Shown: positions 24,871 to 34,941, numbered from the stretch's first letter. The stretch is DNA of 64,000 nt from Paenibacillus azoreducens (GCF_021654775.1 NZ_AP025343.1:3067501-3131500), one strand, 5' to 3'. Translations and numbers: made by a program. The notes: generated from the letters alone by a model not told the origin.

Positions 24871-27549
24871 ATGGCAAAATACACGCCAATGATTGAACAA
24901 TATTTGGCAGTTAAGGAACAAGCAAAGGATGCTTTTCTTTTTTTTCGCTTAGGCGATTTTTATGAAATGTTTTTTGATGATGCGGTTAAAGCGTCAAGGG
25001 AGCTGGAAATAACTCTGACCGGCCGCGACGGCGGAGGGGATGAACGCATCCCGATGTGCGGAGTGCCGTATCATTCGGCTGAAGGTTACATACAGCGCTT
25101 GATCGAAAAGGGCTATAAAGTTGCCATTTGCGAGCAGATGGAAGACCCGACTGTTACGAAAGGGATGGTACGCCGCGAAATTGTCCGGGTGGTGACCCCC
25201 GGAACCATTATGGAAGGCAAATCGATTGCGGAAAAATCCAATAACTATTTGGTGTGCGTTACGGAAAGCGACCGAATGATGGCGCTTGCGGCCTGCGATA
25301 TTTCAACAGGCGAGCTGTATGTCACTTCGGTACCTTCTTCCGTGGAGTGGCTCCGCGACGAAATCGGCATCTACGAACCGTCGGAAGTGATCGGCGACAG
25401 CAGCATGCTGGAACTGATTCAGGCGGAGCAAATTCAATGGAGCCGGCCGATCCTGTATACTCCCTGGGATAAAAAAGACGAAAATCTGGTACGGAGCCAA
25501 TTCGGGGAAGCGGCTTGGGTCAGATTGGACTCGGAACGGCAGCGCTGCGTGTCTGTGCTCATTTCCTATCTGAATGAAACGCAGCGAAGATCGTTGGGGC
25601 AGCTGACGGAGTTTTCGCCGTATGAACCGGGTCACTATATGATTCTGGACCCGTTTACCCGCCGGAATCTGGAGCTTGTGGAAACCGTGCGCGACCGCTC
25701 CAAGAAAGGGTCTTTGCTGTGGCTGCTGGATCGTTCCCAGACTTCAATGGGCGCCCGGCTGCTGCGGAGATGGATCGACAAACCGCTGCTGCACCGCAAA
25801 GCGATTGAAGAACGCCTGGAGGCCGTGGATCATCTCTATAATCAATTTATATTGCGTGAGGATCTTAAAGCCCTGTTGAACGAGATTTATGATTTGGAAC
25901 GGCTTGTAGCCCGGATTGCGTTTGGCAATGCGAATGGGAGGGATTTGAATGCGCTCAAGGTATCGCTTCAGCAGATTCCTGCGCTTAAGGAGCTGTGCGT
26001 AAGCTCGTCTTCATCCACATTGCGCCGCGTCGCCGGGGAAATGGACGAATGCCGGGAACTCAGCGAAGCGATCGAGCGGACCATCGTTGAAGATCCTCCC
26101 GTGTCTATACGGGATGGAGGGATTATCAAGCAGGGCTGCGACGATCATCTGGACGAGGTTAGGGAGGCGAGCGTAAATGGCAAACGGTGGCTCGCGGAGC
26201 TTGAGGCCAAGGAACGCGAAGCGACGGGAATACGCTCTCTGAAGATCGGCTTCAATAAAGTGTTCGGCTATTATATCGAAGTCACCAAAGCCAATGTCAG
26301 CTCCCTGCCTGAAGGCAGATACGAACGCAAGCAGACGCTCACCAATGCGGAACGTTACGTGACGCCGGAACTGAAGGAAAAGGAAGCGCTCATCCTGGAA
26401 GCACAAGAGAAAATGGTGGACCTGGAGTATATTCTGTTCACCAAACTGCGCGACCGGATTGCCGCAGAGATTCCAAGATTGAAGCTGCTGGCAGAGAAGG
26501 TGGCGGAACTGGACGTGTATCAGTCTCTCGCGGCTGTAAGTGCCGAGCAGGGATATATAAAACCGGTGCTGACGGACGGCTACGATCTGATCGTAGAAGC
26601 GGGACGGCATCCCGTGGTGGAGGCGGTTATGAAAGATTCCGCCTTTATTGCCAATGAGACGCGACTGTCGCGGGAAGAAGCCGGGATTCTGCTCATTACC
26701 GGACCGAATATGGCGGGCAAAAGCACCTATATGCGCCAGGTTGCGCTCATTTCCATCATGGCGCAAATCGGCTGCTTTGTACCGGCAAGCAGAGCCGAAG
26801 TGCCGATGATCGACCGGATCTTCACGCGGATTGGCGCGGCGGATGATCTTATTGGCGGCCAAAGTACCTTTATGGTGGAGATGGCCGACATTCAAGTCAT
26901 GACGGAAAAAGCGACGCCGCGCAGTTTGGTCATCATCGACGAGCTTGGGCGGGGAACCTCGACCGGCGAAGGCATGGCGATTGCTCAAGCCGTCATCGAA
27001 TACGTGCATGACACAATCGGATGCAAGTCGCTTGTATCGACGCATTTTCACGAGCTTGCTCATCTGGAGGACAGTTTGAAAGGACTGCGAAATTACTCCA
27101 TGGCGGTGCAGGAAAGCGGAGAAAACGTCCATTTTCTGCGTAAGCTGGTACCGGGTCCGGCCGGCAGCAGCTACGGCATTTATTGCGCGCAGTTGGCGGG
27201 ACTGCCTTCCTCGATTATCGAACGCTCGTACAGCCTGCTGCAGGGATTGGAGCAAGGCGCTTCCCAAGCGGCTGCAGGCATCGAGACGGTTGAAAGAGCT
27301 CAAGTGTTGCTCAGCAGGACGGAAAAAGCAGCTGAACCGGTGAAAACGCCAAGCGAAGTTGTGCAGCTGTCCATATTTGACGAGGAAGAGGTTGCGCCTG
27401 CACCAAAAGCCGAGGCGGCCGCAAGCAAGCCGGATCCTGCGCTGCAGCACATCGTGGAGGCGATCAAAAGCGTTGACGTCATGAATATGACGCCGCTGCA
27501 GGCGATGCAGCTGCTGAATGAGTTGAAGATGAAAGCGAAGGATTTATAA
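24871..27549 (+). CDS. mutS: DNA mismatch repair protein MutS
   Basis: An 892-residue MutS. The N-terminal mismatch-binding domain contains LGDFYEMFFDDA (FxE, with Phe-Tyr-Glu). Later regions include the core/lever and clamp, then an ATPase with Walker A GPNMAGKSTYMRQ near 620 and Walker B IIDELGRGTSTGEG near 695. A C-terminal tail carries an SIFDEEE segment. Full length. It recognises mispairs and hands off to MutL, encoded 44 bases downstream. GGAGG precedes the ATG. Confidence 0.98.
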   Translation: MAKYTPMIEQYLAVKEQAKDAFLFFRLGDFYEMFFDDAVKASRELEITLTGRDGGGDERIPMCGVPYHSAEGYIQRLIEKGYKVAICEQMEDPTVTKGMVRREIVRVVTPGTIMEGKSIAEKSNNYLVCVTESDRMMALAACDISTGELYVTSVPSSVEWLRDEIGIYEPSEVIGDSSMLELIQAEQIQWSRPILYTPWDKKDENLVRSQFGEAAWVRLDSERQRCVSVLISYLNETQRRSLGQLTEFSPYEPGHYMILDPFTRRNLELVETVRDRSKKGSLLWLLDRSQTSMGARLLRRWIDKPLLHRKAIEERLEAVDHLYNQFILREDLKALLNEIYDLERLVARIAFGNANGRDLNALKVSLQQIPALKELCVSSSSSTLRRVAGEMDECRELSEAIERTIVEDPPVSIRDGGIIKQGCDDHLDEVREASVNGKRWLAELEAKEREATGIRSLKIGFNKVFGYYIEVTKANVSSLPEGRYERKQTLTNAERYVTPELKEKEALILEAQEKMVDLEYILFTKLRDRIAAEIPRLKLLAEKVAELDVYQSLAAVSAEQGYIKPVLTDGYDLIVEAGRHPVVEAVMKDSAFIANETRLSREEAGILLITGPNMAGKSTYMRQVALISIMAQIGCFVPASRAEVPMIDRIFTRIGAADDLIGGQSTFMVEMADIQVMTEKATPRSLVIIDELGRGTSTGEGMAIAQAVIEYVHDTIGCKSLVSTHFHELAHLEDSLKGLRNYSMAVQESGENVHFLRKLVPGPAGSSYGIYCAQLAGLPSSIIERSYSLLQGLEQGASQAAAGIETVERAQVLLSRTEKAAEPVKTPSEVVQLSIFDEEEVAPAPKAEAAASKPDPALQHIVEAIKSVDVMNMTPLQAMQLLNELKMKAKDL

Positions 27550-27593
27550 TTTGTAAGCCTTAAAACACAAGCATGAATTAAGAGGTGACGGTA

Positions 27594-29594
27594 ATGGCAA
27601 AAATTCATATATTGGACGAGCATATTGCCAACCAGATCGCTGCCGGCGAAGTGGTGGAACGCCCTGCCTCCGTGGTGAAGGAACTTGTGGAAAATTCCAT
27701 CGACGCCGGCGCGACGCGTATCGAAGTGCATGTGGCGGAAGGCGGCCTGGAAAGCATTAGAGTGACCGACAACGGTTCGGGAATCGAGCCGGATGATTGC
27801 GAGACGGCTTTTTACCGCCATGCAACCAGCAAAATCGAAAACAGCCGGGATTTGTTCCATATCACCAGCCTGGGCTTCCGCGGCGAGGCTCTGCCCAGTA
27901 TTGCGGCGGTAGCAAAAGTGGATCTGACGACATCCTCGCGAGATGACGGCTTGGGCAGGCGCATCCGTATGGAAGGCGGAAAGCTGCTTGCGGTGGAGGA
28001 AACGCCGGCGCCGCGCGGGACGGACATTGTGGTCAGGGAGCTGTTTTTTAATACGCCGGCCAGGTTGAAATACATGAAAACCATTCAGACGGAGCTTGGG
28101 CATATCTCCGACTTTATGTACAGAATCGCTTTGTCCCACCCGGATATCGCGATCACGCTGCGTCATAACGAGAACCAGCTGATCAAAACGCTGGGAAACG
28201 GCGATCTGCTGCAGGTGATCGCGGCTGTGTACGGCAGACAGGCGGCCAAAGCCATGCTCCCGATCCGGGCGGAAAGTCTCGACTTTGAGCTCGGCGGTTA
28301 CGTGAGCCTGCCAGAATGGACCCGCTCGAATCGTAATGGCGTATCGACCATCGTGAACGGAAGATATATCCGCAACTATGGATTAAACCAGGCGATCCAG
28401 CGTGCTTACCATACACTGCTTCCCATTAACAGGTATCCGCTCGCCGTTTTGGAAATCAAAATGCACCCGTCCCTTGTGGATGTGAACGTGCATCCGGCCA
28501 AGCTGGAGGTGCGCTTCAGCAAGGAGCAGGAGCTGTATCCGTTCGTGGAGGAAAGCATTCACAAAGTTCTCCGTCAGGAAGTGCTGATTCCCCAGGCTGT
28601 AAAGCAAAACATCGGCGGGAAAAACAGCGGCAGCTTCATTCAGGAACAGCTGCATTTTCCGCATCGAAGTGCAGCGGAGTTTGATGCGAATGCGGGAGAA
28701 GCGGCAGCTGCGGAGGAAGCGGTTCAAACCCCTGCCGGTTCGGATAATGTCTCGGCTGCATCTACAACCCCGCCGAGCGGGGATTCGTCCGGAGCAGTTC
28801 AGTCTTCGCGTCATAAGGAAAGCATTGGGAGCTTGTCGTCTTCAGGGATTCCCTTCCAATCGCAGCAGGCGCCTGCCCAAGGCATCGTCCGGGAAGAGCG
28901 TCCAGCCTACCGCGACAGCGGCGAGCCGCTCCGGTACAGCAGCCAAGGCTCAAATCCGGAGCTGGCCAGACGGCTGCTGGAGACTTCCGCAGACAGCTCT
29001 CCGGAGATTCCCCCTTTCCCCGAGTTAACACTGATCGGGCAGCATCATGGCACATACTTGATCGCGCAAAACGATCAAGGATTGTATTTGATCGACCAGC
29101 ATGCGGCGCATGAACGGGTCAACTATGAATTTTACTATGAAAAATTCGGTCAGCCTGCGGATGCATCCCAGGAACTGCTGCTGCCCATTACGCTGGAGTT
29201 TACGCCGTCTGAAACCGAACAGCTCAAGGACAAGCTGCAATGGTTTGAGCAGGCCGGCGTATACCTTGAGCATTTCGGGGGGCAGACTTTCAGGGTTCGT
29301 TCACATCCGTATTGGTTCCCCAAAGGGGAAGAAAAAGAAATCATCGAGGAGATGGCCGAGTGGGTGTTGAGTGAACGCGTGATCGACTTGGCCAAGCTCA
29401 GGGAGAAATCCTCAATTCTCTGCTCATGCAAGGCTTCGATCAAAGCGAACCAAAAGCTGACGGAGCAGGAGGCGAATACGCTGCTTGACCGTTTGGGCGC
29501 TTGCCGGCAGCCGTATACCTGCCCGCATGGACGGCCGATCGTCATTTCCTTCTCGACCTACGATCTGGAGAAGCTGTTTAAGCGGGTCATGTAA
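27594..29594 (+). CDS. mutL: DNA mismatch repair endonuclease MutL
   Basis: A 666-residue MutL. The N-terminal GHKL ATPase has ELVENSIDAGAT (motif I), DNGSGIE (II) and TSKIE...GFRGEALPSI (III). A variable Ser/Ala-rich linker runs from about 340 to 460. The C-terminal dimerisation/endonuclease domain has DQHAAHERVNYE (DQHAxxERxxYE, nuclease metal motif), ACKASIKAN and CPHGRP zinc motifs. These mark a nicking-type MutL, as expected without MutH. ATG 27594 is chosen over in-frame GTG 27585 because GAGGTGA lies just before it. Confidence 0.98.
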   Translation: MAKIHILDEHIANQIAAGEVVERPASVVKELVENSIDAGATRIEVHVAEGGLESIRVTDNGSGIEPDDCETAFYRHATSKIENSRDLFHITSLGFRGEALPSIAAVAKVDLTTSSRDDGLGRRIRMEGGKLLAVEETPAPRGTDIVVRELFFNTPARLKYMKTIQTELGHISDFMYRIALSHPDIAITLRHNENQLIKTLGNGDLLQVIAAVYGRQAAKAMLPIRAESLDFELGGYVSLPEWTRSNRNGVSTIVNGRYIRNYGLNQAIQRAYHTLLPINRYPLAVLEIKMHPSLVDVNVHPAKLEVRFSKEQELYPFVEESIHKVLRQEVLIPQAVKQNIGGKNSGSFIQEQLHFPHRSAAEFDANAGEAAAAEEAVQTPAGSDNVSAASTTPPSGDSSGAVQSSRHKESIGSLSSSGIPFQSQQAPAQGIVREERPAYRDSGEPLRYSSQGSNPELARRLLETSADSSPEIPPFPELTLIGQHHGTYLIAQNDQGLYLIDQHAAHERVNYEFYYEKFGQPADASQELLLPITLEFTPSETEQLKDKLQWFEQAGVYLEHFGGQTFRVRSHPYWFPKGEEKEIIEEMAEWVLSERVIDLAKLREKSSILCSCKASIKANQKLTEQEANTLLDRLGACRQPYTCPHGRPIVISFSTYDLEKLFKRVM

Positions 29595-29650
29595 ATGAGC
29601 AGAAGCTTATATAGACATGCAAGGAAGAATATACGCGATTGGAGATTGAC

Positions 29651-30448
29651 ATGATTATTACGACAGGTGACAAGGCGGGGGAAGCGATTATCCGCCGGGC
29701 CGAGGAATTGGCTTCCCGCACGGGAAGCCGCTATGTGCCGAGGCGGCATACTCCGCTGTCCAAGATGTCCAAACTTCACGGGAACGCAGAGATCATCGTC
29801 GTTTTGGATGGCGGGGCCAGATTGGTAAGACCCGGCGAAAACCCGCTGGAATTCCACCCCAGCATGGGATTTATCCGCGCGAAGCGGATTCTCAAAGGCG
29901 AAAGCGACCCCATGCTTGATGCGGCATGCATGCAGGAGGGGGACACCGTGCTTGATTGTACGGCAGGTCTTGGTACGGACGCGCTTGTGTTCGCCGTGAA
30001 GGGAGGCAGGAATACCAAAGTCATGGCGGCGGAAAGCTCCGCGGCTTTGGCGGCCCTGTTGTCGGAAGGCTTGGCATACTACACATCCGCTGTTGAAGAG
30101 GTTAACGAAGCTTTGCGGCGGGTGGAGATTCTGAACCGGGATCATCTGGAAGTGCTTCGCTCCTTGCCGGATCGCAGCGTGGATATCGTCTACTTCGATC
30201 CGATGTTCCGCGAGCCTTTGATGGATTCTTCCGCAATCCGCCCGCTTCGGTGGTTTGCCAACAGCGAGGCGCTTTCAAAGGAAAGCATCCAAGAGGCTGT
30301 GCGGGTCGCGCGCAAGACGGTAGTTTTGAAGGAAAAGCGGGGCAGCCGTGAATTTGCCCGGCTAGGATTTTCGGAGCAGGAGCGGGCCCATTCTAAAATT
30401 TCATATGGAGTGATCACCGTTGACAGGAATGAACAAAGCCGAACATAA
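29651..30448 (+). CDS. Class I SAM-dependent methyltransferase, RsmJ/YhiQ-like
   Basis: A 265-residue methyltransferase with SAM motif I DCTAGLGTDALVFA near 103-116 and a DIVYFDPMF catalytic-type motif near 182. The order and spacing fit the RsmJ-like (PF04445) family, whose E. coli member methylates 16S rRNA. In Firmicutes the target is not settled. ATG 29651 follows GGAG at 6 bases; the in-frame TTG 29639 lacks a site. The 3' end overlaps miaA by 29 bases. Confidence 0.85.
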   Translation: MIITTGDKAGEAIIRRAEELASRTGSRYVPRRHTPLSKMSKLHGNAEIIVVLDGGARLVRPGENPLEFHPSMGFIRAKRILKGESDPMLDAACMQEGDTVLDCTAGLGTDALVFAVKGGRNTKVMAAESSAALAALLSEGLAYYTSAVEEVNEALRRVEILNRDHLEVLRSLPDRSVDIVYFDPMFREPLMDSSAIRPLRWFANSEALSKESIQEAVRVARKTVVLKEKRGSREFARLGFSEQERAHSKISYGVITVDRNEQSRT

Positions 30449-31412
30449 ACCGAAGCTGATGGTCTTGGTTGGGCCGACAGCCGTTGGCAAGACGAAACTC
30501 AGCATTGAGCTTGCGAAAGAATGGAATTGCGAAATTATATCCGGGGATTCCATGCAGGTTTACCGCGGGATGGATATCGGGACAGCCAAAATCACCCAGG
30601 AGGAAATGGAGGGCATTCCCCATCATTTGATTGATATCCATGCCCCGGATGAACCGTATTCCGTTGCGGAGTTTCAAGAGCAATGCCGTCATCTGATTCA
30701 GGAAATCCATGGGCGGGGCAAGCTGCCATTGATCGTAGGCGGGACGGGTTTGTATGTGGAATCGGTTTGCTATAGTTACCAATTTGCCCAAGTTGGCGAG
30801 GATAAGGATTTTCGCGATGAACAGGCTGCTTTTGCCGAGCAAAATGGGGCGAGAGCGCTGCATGCCAAATTGCAGGCGGTTGATCCGGCGAGCGCGGATA
30901 AGCTGCATCCCAATGATCAAAGGCGAATTATTAGGGCTTTGGAGATCTATCATATGACGGGCATCCCTCTTTCGGCTCAATTAGAGGGGCAAAACCGGGT
31001 CTCTCCGTATCAATTGTGCCTCCTCGGTTTGACAATGGATAGGCAAATGCTATATAACCGTATTGAAGCCCGTATCGATGAGATGCTGAAGCAGGGTTTG
31101 GTGGAAGAAGTGTCTTCGCTGCTGAACAAGGGCTACGGACCTGACCTGGTTTCCATGCAGGGGCTGGGTTACAAACAAATCATATCCTATCTTCAGGGCC
31201 GCGAATCGCTTGAAGAGGCGGTTGCGATCCTTAAGAGAGACACCCGCCGGTTTGCCAAACGCCAGCTGTCCTGGTTCCGCCACATGAAGGAAATTTCATG
31301 GGTAGACGTCACGGAACCCGTAAATTTTTCTGCTAAATTGGCGGAAATTCGTGATATAATAGCAGGAAAGTTTCTCTCAAATCTTGAATATACTTCAAAA
31401 CAATCTAAATGA
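30420..31412 (+). CDS. miaA: tRNA dimethylallyltransferase MiaA
   Basis: A 330-residue enzyme that isopentenylates A37 of UNN-reading tRNAs. P-loop VGPTAVGKTKLS near 16, DSMQVYRGMDIGTAK, GGTGLYVE and the substrate-binding RRIIRALEIY segment are all present. The TTG start at 30420 is preferred, with GGAG 9 bases upstream inside the preceding gene; ATG 30429 would have no spaced site. The order miaA-hfq is widely conserved. Confidence 0.97.
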   Translation: MTGMNKAEHKPKLMVLVGPTAVGKTKLSIELAKEWNCEIISGDSMQVYRGMDIGTAKITQEEMEGIPHHLIDIHAPDEPYSVAEFQEQCRHLIQEIHGRGKLPLIVGGTGLYVESVCYSYQFAQVGEDKDFRDEQAAFAEQNGARALHAKLQAVDPASADKLHPNDQRRIIRALEIYHMTGIPLSAQLEGQNRVSPYQLCLLGLTMDRQMLYNRIEARIDEMLKQGLVEEVSSLLNKGYGPDLVSMQGLGYKQIISYLQGRESLEEAVAILKRDTRRFAKRQLSWFRHMKEISWVDVTEPVNFSAKLAEIRDIIAGKFLSNLEYTSKQSK

Positions 31413-31432
31413 AACGTTGGGGGTACGGGTAA

Positions 31433-31672
31433 ATGAACAAATCCATTAATATCCAAGATACATTCTTAAACCAGCTGCGTAAGGAAAATATCCCAGTTAC
31501 CATTTTTCTTGTGAACGGATTTCAGATTCGCGGAAACATCAAAGCGTTCGATAACTTTACTGTGGTTGTCGATACCGATGGTAAGCAGCAAATGCTGTTC
31601 AAGCACGCCATCTCTACAGTTACGCCTCAACGCAATGTTTCATTGATGCAGGAGACGCAAAACGAGGGCTAA
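31433..31672 (+). CDS. hfq: RNA chaperone Hfq
   Basis: A 79-residue Sm-like protein. Sm1 is seen in [28 protein letters not shown] and Sm2 in [12 protein letters not shown], with the conserved FKHAIS. Forms a hexamer that binds A/U-rich RNA. It lies 20 bases after miaA behind GGGGG and ends the operon. Confidence 0.97.
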   Translation: MNKSINIQDTFLNQLRKENIPVTIFLVNGFQIRGNIKAFDNFTVVVDTDGKQQMLFKHAISTVTPQRNVSLMQETQNEG

Positions 31673-31786
31673 CGGACGTAATTTGAAACTTTTTTGGATG
31701 AATTTCGTTTAAGTATATAGACGATGCAGGGCAGCCCGGACCATATGCTTGCTTTGCGTATGTCTGTAGGCATAGGAACAGGAGCG

Positions 31787-31814
31787 GAGCAACCTTGACA
31801 AGGTTGTTCTTTTC
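31787..31814 (+). terminator. Terminator of the mutS-hfq operon
   Basis: AGCAACCTT-GAC-AAGGTTGTTC hairpin followed by TTTTC, about 115 bases after hfq. Confidence 0.8.
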
Positions 31815-31841
31815 ATTCCGAAACCGAAATCATTCTAATAG

Positions 31842-31900
31842 TGAGAGTTCAAAAAGGTATTCGATGCTTGTCAAAAGCGGACTTTTTGAACAAACTCTCA
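31842..31900. repeat. Imperfect hairpin repeat with TTCAAAAAG arms
   Basis: Arms TGAGAG..TTCAAAAAG and CTTTTTGAAC..TCTCA flank a loop of about 20 bases. The right half contains CAAAAGCGGACTTTTTGAAC, which recurs reverse-complemented at 63853-63872. Likely a short dispersed palindromic repeat. It ends 20 bases before the penicillin-binding-protein gene, so it lies in that gene's leader. Confidence 0.7.
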
Positions 31901-31919
31901 AAGGGAGTCAGGAGGCATC

Positions 31920-34589
31920 ATGGATAACAATAAACTGTCGCGGACGGGCAACAGAAATACAGAGAAGCCGTCCAAGACGCCGAAAAAAAAGAAAAGAAAG
32001 CTGTCAAAAAAACGTGTGTTCTGGACATTGTTTTTCACATGCGCATTAGCTGTATTTTGCGCCCTGGCAGGGTATTTGTATATTTCTGTCAACGGTGAAC
32101 GGCTGTACCAAGCCAATAAGGATAAAATCACGGTTCATGAAACCTCCAAAGTGTATGACCGAAACGGTGATCTGATGGGCGAATTGTCATTGCAGAAAAG
32201 CGATCCGGTTAAAAGCGAGGAAATTCCGAAGCTTCTGAAAGAGGCATTTGTAGCGACGGAAGATAAACGGTTTTATGAACATAGCGGTGTTGATTTGTGG
32301 TCGATCGGCCGTGCGGCTGTGAAGGACCTTATTGCCCGCTCGAAAGTGGAAGGCGGCAGTACGATTACCCAACAGCTCGCGAGAAATATTTTCCTAACCC
32401 GCGACAAAACTTTCTTCCGTAAGGCGACGGAGGTTTCCATTGCGCTTGCACTGGACCGCAACCTGACGAAAGATGAAATTATTACGATGTATTTGAACCG
32501 GATTAACTTCGGTGGACAGATTTACGGCATCAAGGAAGCTTCGAAATATTATTTCGGGCAAAGCGATTTGAACAAACTGGAATTGTGGCAGATGGCCACG
32601 CTTGCGGCAATGCCGAAAGGGCCGTCGAAATATAATCCGGTGCGCAATCCCGATCTTTCCATGCAGCGCCGCGCGGTCGTTTTGAATTTGATGGCCGAGC
32701 AGGGTTACGTGACCGCCGAAGAGGCGGAACACGCGAAGAAGGTTGTATACAATTACGAACCTCCGAAGAAGAAACAAAACTATCAGAACTTTATGGATTA
32801 CGTCATGAACGAAGCGGAAGATGTGACGAACTTAAGCGAAGACGATCTGAACATCGGCGGCTACAAAATTTATACGACGATGGATGCCAACGCGCAAAAA
32901 GTGCTTGAGAAGGAATTTGCGGATGCATCCAATTTCGAGAAAAGCAAAGACGATCAGATTGTGCAGGGCTCCATGGTCATCATGAACCAGGAGAACGGCG
33001 CATTGGTGGCGCTGCTCGGCGGTCGCGATTACGAACGCAAAGGGTACAGCCGCGTTACGAACAGCCGCCGCCAACCGGGTTCGGCCTTTAAGCCGATCGC
33101 AGTGTATGGTCCGGCGCTTGAGACAGGGAAATTCGATATGTATTCAAGCCTCAGCAATAAAAAGCAATGTTTCGGCAAATACTGCCCAAACAATTTGCAT
33201 GGTTATTCGGATTCGATCGGTATGGCTGATGCCATTACAAAGTCCGAAAACATTCCGGCTGTATGGACTCTGAATCAGATTGGCGTCAAAACGGGCTTCG
33301 ACTTTGCTAAGAAGCTCGGGATCCAGTTGACCGATGCCGACAAGAACTTGTCCATGGCGCTTGGCGGTACAAGCAAAGGGACCAACACGCTGGAGATGGC
33401 GCAAGCTTACGGTGCTTTTGCTAATGGCGGCAAGTTGAATCAAGCTTTTTCGATTAAGTCGATCGTTAACAGCGAGGGCAAAGCCATCTATACCCACAAA
33501 GATGATCCTAAACAGGTCATGAGCGAAAATACTGCCTATCAGATGACCGAAATGATGCAAAATGTCGTCCAGAGCGGTACGGGACGGAAAGCCAGAATCA
33601 GCAGACCGGTTGCGGGGAAGACAGGAACCACGCAAAGCGGCATCTCCGGCAACAAATCCAACCGCGACGTTTGGTTCGTAGGTTATACGCCGGAACTGAC
33701 GGCAGCGGTTTGGATGGGTTACGATAATCCCGATAAAAACCACCTGCTGCGCAACAGCAGCGGTTTGTCCGCGGCGTTCTGGGGGAAAGTCATGGAGCAG
33801 GTGGTTCCGAATTTCCCGGCCAAGAAATTTAAAGAACCTGAGAAGGTGAAGGCGCCGGAGCCGCCTCCGGTCGAGAAAACGCCTCTGCATGTCAGCGGAT
33901 TGATCGCAAGTTATGATCCTAATACGCAAACCGTATCCCTGTCTTGGGACGGAACGGGCAATACTAACGCCTATTATCGTTTGTATCGAAAGGAAGCTTC
34001 CGAATCGAGCTTCCAAATGATTAAAGATCAGATATCGGCGACAAGCGCAGATGATATCGCCGCAGCAGCAGGACACACGTATGAATATTATGTTACAGCT
34101 GTGTCGTCTGATACGGGCGAAGAATCCGATCCTTCGAACAAATACACTGTCCCGATTGATAATCAGTCTGAGGATCAACTCCCGCCTCCGGATCAAAATG
34201 TGGATGACGGCCAGACCGGCGACGGAACTGGTCAGGATCAGAACCCGGGCGGAATCGATAGCGGCCAGGGGAACGGCAATCAGGGCAGCGGCACTGATCA
34301 GGGAAATTCCTGGAACAATGGAAACGGGAATGGAAACAACGGCAGCAATGGAAATAATGGCCATCATAACGGAAACGGGAATGGAAATGGCGGTGGTCAG
34401 GGCCAAACCCAAGGCGGTGGAAACAGCTCCTGGGATGGCTCCGGTACCGGCGGCTCCGATAGCGGGGTAACGGCTCCGCCGGATAACGGCAGCGGCAGCT
34501 CCACGGATTCCGGAGGCACGGGTGACGGAACCATGAGGACGGAAAGCACCGGTTCCGGTACGTTTGAACAAGATGTCCCCAGCCCTTGA
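31920..34589 (+). CDS. Class A penicillin-binding protein (PBP1A/PonA type)
   Basis: An 889-residue bifunctional peptidoglycan synthase. A Lys-rich cytoplasmic N-terminus is followed by one membrane helix (about 35-57). The glycosyltransferase domain has EDKRFYEHSGVD near 105 and GGSTITQQLARN. The transpeptidase has SxxK in GSAFKPIAVY, SxN in SENIPA and KTG in AGKTGTTQ. A fibronectin-III-like domain spans about 655-745. A low-complexity Gly/Asn/Ser tail of about 130 residues closes the protein. Acts at the outer face of the membrane. The first-base ATG follows AGGAGG. Confidence 0.95.
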   Translation: MDNNKLSRTGNRNTEKPSKTPKKKKRKLSKKRVFWTLFFTCALAVFCALAGYLYISVNGERLYQANKDKITVHETSKVYDRNGDLMGELSLQKSDPVKSEEIPKLLKEAFVATEDKRFYEHSGVDLWSIGRAAVKDLIARSKVEGGSTITQQLARNIFLTRDKTFFRKATEVSIALALDRNLTKDEIITMYLNRINFGGQIYGIKEASKYYFGQSDLNKLELWQMATLAAMPKGPSKYNPVRNPDLSMQRRAVVLNLMAEQGYVTAEEAEHAKKVVYNYEPPKKKQNYQNFMDYVMNEAEDVTNLSEDDLNIGGYKIYTTMDANAQKVLEKEFADASNFEKSKDDQIVQGSMVIMNQENGALVALLGGRDYERKGYSRVTNSRRQPGSAFKPIAVYGPALETGKFDMYSSLSNKKQCFGKYCPNNLHGYSDSIGMADAITKSENIPAVWTLNQIGVKTGFDFAKKLGIQLTDADKNLSMALGGTSKGTNTLEMAQAYGAFANGGKLNQAFSIKSIVNSEGKAIYTHKDDPKQVMSENTAYQMTEMMQNVVQSGTGRKARISRPVAGKTGTTQSGISGNKSNRDVWFVGYTPELTAAVWMGYDNPDKNHLLRNSSGLSAAFWGKVMEQVVPNFPAKKFKEPEKVKAPEPPPVEKTPLHVSGLIASYDPNTQTVSLSWDGTGNTNAYYRLYRKEASESSFQMIKDQISATSADDIAAAAGHTYEYYVTAVSSDTGEESDPSNKYTVPIDNQSEDQLPPPDQNVDDGQTGDGTGQDQNPGGIDSGQGNGNQGSGTDQGNSWNNGNGNGNNGSNGNNGHHNGNGNGNGGGQGQTQGGGNSSWDGSGTGGSDSGVTAPPDNGSGSSTDSGGTGDGTMRTESTGSGTFEQDVPSP

Positions 34590-34605
34590 TTGGCTTTGAA
34601 GTATG

Positions 34606-34641
34606 CAAGGAGCCTCCTTTTTGGAGGCTCCTTTTGTTTTT
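34606..34641 (+). terminator. Terminator of the PBP gene
   Basis: AAGGAGCCTCC-TTTTT-GGAGGCTCCTT hairpin followed by a T-rich run; long and perfect. Confidence 0.92.
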
Positions 34642-34941
34642 CTCGAAAATGTCCGGCATTTTCAAACATGAGGAAATCCAGCTGCGGGAATGAGTGGATC
34701 ACCGGGCAGTTGGGATAACTGCTTACGGCGAAACTATAGATTACAAGACATTGAAGAAATTACTTGTCAGTGACATGGCCGCGGCATACTATTGAATATT
34801 AAGAAGAATATTTCAGGCTTCAAACCCGATTTGGTCTTTTACATCTGCCCAAGACTTTGGGTCATATTTAATATTAGAAATTTTGAGTGTATTTCTGAAA
34901 TATGATAAGCTGAAGCTAACATATTGGAGAGGGAAATTTCC
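34642..34941 (+). other. Intergenic region upstream of the ntdP-like gene
   Basis: No gene seen. An imperfect palindrome (ATATTT..AGAAAT / ATTTCT..AAATAT) occupies about 34863-34905 and may be a hairpin or operator. A possible promoter TTGAGT-N17-TAAGCT overlaps it. Both are weak calls. Confidence 0.4.

Noticed and set aside
26011..27450. 479-codon minus-strand open frame opposite mutS
   Set aside because: Shadow of mutS; composition is Arg/His/Phe-rich as expected for a complement frame.
33144..34571. 475-codon minus-strand open frame opposite the penicillin-binding protein
   Set aside because: Overlaps the transpeptidase motifs and the low-complexity tail of a certain gene; no independent evidence.
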